Of a DNA stretch of 64,000 nucleotides, positions 60,610-64,000 are shown piece after piece. The DNA is from Symsagittifera roscoffensis (taxonomy: Eukaryota; Xenacoelomorpha; Acoela; Convolutidae). Both the position numbers and the translations under genes were made by a program. Location of the stretch: positions 1,242,001-1,306,000 of the forward strand of contig NW_026971149.1 in assembly GCF_963678635.1 (NCBI RefSeq). Direction: 5' to 3'. The notes beneath the pieces were generated by a model. That model had not been told where the DNA came from, searched no databases, and saw only the letters and a list, made by a program, of their open reading frames with translations. Positions within the stretch are counted from its first letter, which is position 1; every line of letters starts with the position of its first letter.

Positions 60610-61670
60610 AAAAAATTTTGAGAACTCAGCTGCTCGACAGCTCTTTGATTTGTAATTAATTTGGTTGTTTTCTTGTATTTTTTAGTTTAATCTAGTATCT
60701 AGTAATTTCTTGTATCTAGTAATTTCATTTTAAAGAGACAGGAACAAAAAGATAAGGTCTTTGAAAAATTTGTTAAAAAATTGCACAAGTAAAATTTTTC
60801 TAAAAAATTTGTTGGTAAACTTTGTTAAAAATCAAACTAATTATGCAGCTGGAAAAAAATTTTCATAATTTTTGACAAAAAAACTATCTCATTTTTGCAA
60901 AAATTTTAAAACGTTACTTTTTTTTGCACCATGCAGAAAAGTTTAAAATATTTCTGGCACACTTGTTAAAAAATCAAAGAAAATCTCGGAAACTAAGAAA
61001 AGTTTCAATAAATATTTTCGCATTCTAAAGAGAAACTGTAACAAGATTTTCTTGCACTAATGAAAATAAAAAATTATGAATTTCTTTGTTCGAACTTTGA
61101 TCATTGAAAAAGCCAATTTTTGTAATTATACTGATCAAAATCTTCAGAAAAACAATGTATTTAGATAGGGAATAGCACTCAAGGTCATCAATTATGAAAA
61201 CTTTTCAGCAATAATTTAAATGTGTAAATTTTAGAGATGGAAGATGATTGGTTAGTCTAAGATTAATTTACAGAAAAAGATAATTATATTTATAATCAAT
61301 TATAAATATTAGTTTAGAACTGGTTCCAATTGGAAATTTTCAGAAAATTAGATTAGCTAAGGCGAGCTAAAAAAATGTAAAAATCTGAAAACATTTAGGT
61401 AGCTTAAAAATGCTAAGAGCAAGGTATCGAACGCTGATATTGATAAAATTTTCAAACTGTGGCCTGACTGCAATAGACGAAAAGTTCCAGCTAACTAAGA
61501 CCATTGCTAACTAAGACCAGGTGGTTTTCATAGCATGAGCTGATTCAAAATAGTAACTCTAACTGCAAGTAATTCTATTGGTTTGTTTGGAAATCTTTCA
61601 GGTTATTTCAAGTTTTTTTTTTCTTATTTGGATTTGCAAAAAAATAATTCGGGCAAGGTATTGAAAAATG
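60610..61670. other. AT-rich gene-free segment
   Basis: Contains a short direct repeat 'tatctagtaatttc' (near 60700 and 60714) and many A/T runs. No ORF above background, no RNA gene recognised. Confidence 0.6.
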
Positions 61671-62042
61671 AAACTTATGAAAGTTTTCACTTTCTTTCAA
61701 TTAAATCCAACTTTTCCAAAAAAAATTTTCAGCGCAAGCTTACAACCATCTTAGAAAAACTCAATTGAAAATATTTTGAATTTGTTGAAATTACAACAAA
61801 ACTGCTCGGAAAGGAATTTTTTTGAGAGTTCAACAGAAAAATTTAGCCATTTTCGAAAGGATCAATTGAACTCTCAATTTGCGTATTTTTCTGAAAGAGA
61901 ACAAGATCTACAGCACTTTTTACAATTAGGAGCAAAATGTCTAAATTGAACGTTTATTTTCTTTTTTAAGTGGTTTTTGTTGAAGAAAATTTACTCAAAG
62001 AACATATGATGATAATCGGACCATCTGGGGTAAGTTTTTTAG
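61671..62042 (+). repeat. 372 bp tandem duplication, unit 1
   Basis: Starts 'aaacttatgaaagttttcac' and ends 'gggtaagttttttag'. Followed head-to-tail by unit 2 with only a few differences. It contains candidate exon Y (61733-61768) and candidate exon X (61971-62029). Confidence 0.9.
61971..62029 (+). CDS. Candidate exon X, copy 1
   Basis: 59 nt between a T-rich 'cttttttaag' and a good donor GTAAGT. In one frame it reads VFVEENLLKEHMMIIGPSG. Joined over a 76 nt intron (62030-62105) to exon Y of unit 2 it would give GPSGRKLTTILEKLN and a stop. The GPSG followed by K and T recalls, but does not match, a P-loop (GxxGxGK[ST]). The acceptor is AAG rather than CAG, a weakness. Host gene fragment or chance. 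Confidence 0.3.
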
Positions 62043-62105
62043 AAACTTATGAAAGTTTTCACTTTCTTTCAATTAAATCCAACTTTTCCAAAAAAAAAAT
62101 TTCAG

Positions 62106-62141
62106 CGCAAGCTTACAACCATCTTAGAAAAACTCAATTGA
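62106..62141 (+). CDS. Candidate terminal exon Y, copy 2
   Basis: Follows a consensus acceptor (ttttcag spelled here as atttcag, 62099-62105) and reads RKLTTILEKLN then TGA. The same exon occurs in unit 1 at 61733-61768. Its role depends on exon X being real. Confidence 0.25.
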   Translation, partial: RKLTTILEKLN

Positions 62142-62343
62142 AAAGATTTTGAATTTGTTGAAATTACAACAAAACTGCTCGGAAAGGAATTTTTTTGAGA
62201 GTTCAACAGAAAAATTTAGCCATTTTCGAAAGGATCAATTGAACTCTCAATTTGCGTATTTTTCTGAAAGAGAACAAGATCTAAAGCACTTTTTACAATT
62301 AGGCGCAAAATGTCTAAATTGAACGTTTATTTTCTTTTTTAAG

Positions 62344-62402
62344 TGGTTTTTGTTGAAGAAAATTTACTCAAAGAACATATGATGATATTCGGACCATCTG
62401 GG
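62344..62402 (+). CDS. Candidate exon X, copy 2
   Basis: Same 59 nt as copy 1 with one replacement (MMIFGPSG for MMIIGPSG) and the same GTAAG donor. No exon Y follows within this unit, so this would be spliced to something downstream if it is used at all. Confidence 0.25.
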
Positions 62403-62414
62403 GTAAGTTTTTTA

Positions 62415-64000
62415 GAAACTTCGAATGAATTCATCAATATTTTTGTTGTTTTTTGTCTTTGGTTTGGTTTTTTATTTATTCTAGTGATTCACAGCTGTTT
62501 TTAAGAAAGAACAATTTAAACTAAATCAAATTGAGGTTTAAACTAAGAATGCAAAAATATTAAAGAGTTTTACTGGTGAACAAACAGTTGTCACCCAAAA
62601 TAACCGAAATTTTTTTTTCGCTTTCAATTAAAACTTTACACTCTATCTATAATTTCCAAAGAAGAATTTGAAACAAAAAGTTCAACCTAATTTTGGAACC
62701 TCAACACTGTCAACAATCATCTCGTGAGTTTTTTCTCTTGCTATTCGTTACAACTGGACATTAATTTGATATGATTCCAGGGTTACGATCTAAATATGAC
62801 CTAACGTTACTACGAGCGTCCTTGATGCGTATGACTACCAAGAACTTTGTACAGCTTAATAGAAAGCCGAAAAACTTAACAAAAATGTTTCTCCATGGGT
62901 TTTATTTGTTGTAATAACGTAAGACAATGTAATTGTTGTAAGACAATGTAATAACTTACTCGAACACTAGTTTGCTCAGCACAAATCTTTCCTTTGGAAA
63001 AATTTTCGCAGGGTTCTTTTTGACGGCATACCTATTAGTTTAAAAATTTACTTTTTCCTGTAAATTCGCAATATAACAATGACTATGGTGAATCAGAAAT
63101 TCAATTTTCCTTATCTTCAGTATATTAGTGCATTGTGCATTCATGTTGCTTAAAAATCTCAATTTAGTGCATTCGATTTTTTTGGAATTAGATATTATCA
63201 AAGTTTCTATAAAAAGTCAGCAAAAATGGTTTTAGTGAGTTCCTGATAGGAAACAATGCGTTTGTGTTTAGATTTTTTTTCTTGCTTACATCAAATATTT
63301 GGCTCAAAAGAAACTTAAAATCTTTGAGGTATTGTAATTCTCTAAAAAGTTTGAAGTTTTACTGATGATTTGTAACCCATTTATGCTTTTGCTCAATGCT
63401 CCATTGTTGTTGCTTTTGTTTGTAGATTTAAATAGTTGCTTATGTCTCAAATTAAGGACTTATGGTTTTGCAACAGAAAATCATCAGGAGGTTTCTTAGA
63501 TTTTCAAGCAAAACTGAACTGTTTGATGGTTTATTTAGATTTTTGCACATGTTTTCAGTTTAAGTTTGTTAAGAAAACTTTGTATTTTAATTGAGCTTTG
63601 TAGCAAATGATATATTTTTTTGACTCAAAAACTAAATTGCGCTCATAAAGCTTAATGATTAGCATTTGATTTTTGTGTTTCTTCACATCAATACTTGAAA
63701 AGTACAAAAAAGTTCTGTTTTTTTTCCTGCGTCAAAATATCTGCCGTGTTCAAGAGTAAATTTGAGTTCGTTGTTCAGTTTGGAAAAAAAAATTTTGCAA
63801 TTTTTTTCTTACTGATAGTTATACTGACACCTAAAAATCAACGTGATTGGTTTTTACTCGTATTTTAAAGGAATGAGAGGTTACTTGATACAATTTTAGC
63901 TACCGCAAAGTATTTTACTTCTACACTTACTGGTGAAAAAACAGTTGTCACCGAAAATAACCCAACAATTTCTTAGAAGAGTTTTTACACAAGGCTGGGA
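62415..64000. other. AT-rich gene-free segment to the window end
   Basis: No ORF above 60 codons with coding character. It holds a 35 bp direct repeat (62571-62604 and 63929-63962), a short doubled motif 'gtaagacaatgtaat' (about 62920-62955), and long A/T runs. Introns of a gene extending beyond the window are possible. Confidence 0.55.
62571..63962 (+). repeat. 35 bp direct repeat pair 1.36 kb apart
   Basis: 'actggtgaacaaacagttgt' with 'cacccaaaataacc' (62571-62604) matches 'actggtgaaaaaacagttgt' with 'caccgaaaataacc' (63929-63962), with two mismatches. Flanking bases do not match, so it is a small dispersed repeat or the edge of an element, not a long duplication. Confidence 0.6.

Larger units (their letters stand above)
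62043..62414 (+). repeat. 372 bp tandem duplication, unit 2
   Basis: Same content as unit 1. After 62414 only 'aaactt' of a third copy remains before the sequence departs. Differences from unit 1 include an extra AA in the A-run near 62095, 'ctaaagc' for 'ctacagc' and 'atattcgg' for 'ataatcgg'. Confidence 0.9.

Noticed and set aside
1-64000. tRNA, rRNA or other structured RNA genes
   Set aside because: I found no cloverleaf with GTTCGA-type T-loop or rRNA-like sequence on either strand by eye; a tRNAscan or Infernal run would settle it.

Overview
The window looks like repeat-rich nuclear DNA of a nematode, most likely a Caenorhabditis-type genome. It is AT-rich, has short candidate introns with GTAAGT donors and TTTTCAG acceptors, and is packed with Maverick/Polinton relics and a Ty3/Gypsy retrotransposon of the kind found in that genus. 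The species call is inference. I see almost no intact host gene: only one modest ORF (60271-60609) and a duplicated pair of candidate exons near 62 kb.

Layout. Positions 1-29420 are alternating blocks. T blocks (1-7232, 10781-13390, 16336-18169, 20605-26235) are non-coding inverted-repeat DNA. A 2.5 kb composite unit (partial arm, 1.55 kb foldback, 0.6 kb linker) is repeated inside them, and three copies of an R-arm module (5720-7232, 11850-13400, 24900-26235) carry an unidentified ORF. M blocks (7233-10780, 13391-16335, 18170-20604, 26236-29420, 48908-51256) are decayed copies of one Maverick segment on the minus strand. Each holds the C-terminal half of the protein-primed DNA polymerase B, a spacer with a G-run and hairpin, an unidentified multi-exon gene ('gene X'), and in M1, M2 and M4 a capsid-protein-like fragment. 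Positions 47150-58932 hold the rest of the polymerase, in five partial copies made by nested tandem duplications, ending in a zinc-finger N-terminus at 58932.

A 17.7 kb Ty3/Gypsy LTR retrotransposon (29421-47149, minus strand) sits inside one polymerase copy. A paralogous uninterrupted copy near 51160 shows the empty site. It has 0.93-0.96 kb LTRs, a 3 kb leader full of CCCTCCGG repeats, Gag, protease, RT, RNase H and a truncated integrase. Downstream, where some elements carry env, lie unexpected cargo ORFs: a macrodomain-like protein, a coiled-coil protein and an SGNH/GDSL-type hydrolase with an apparently intact Ser-Asp-His triad. Several frameshifts, in-frame stops and a missing integrase core make this copy non-autonomous.

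The last 5 kb (58933-64000) is AT-rich DNA with a candidate promoter carrying two TGACGTCA palindromes, a small unidentified ORF, and a clean 372 bp tandem duplication that doubles a candidate exon.

The ORFs here do not form a working pathway. They are remains of two selfish elements, one inserted in the other, plus heavy local duplication. The cargo-bearing LTR element is the strongest candidate for an under-described system.
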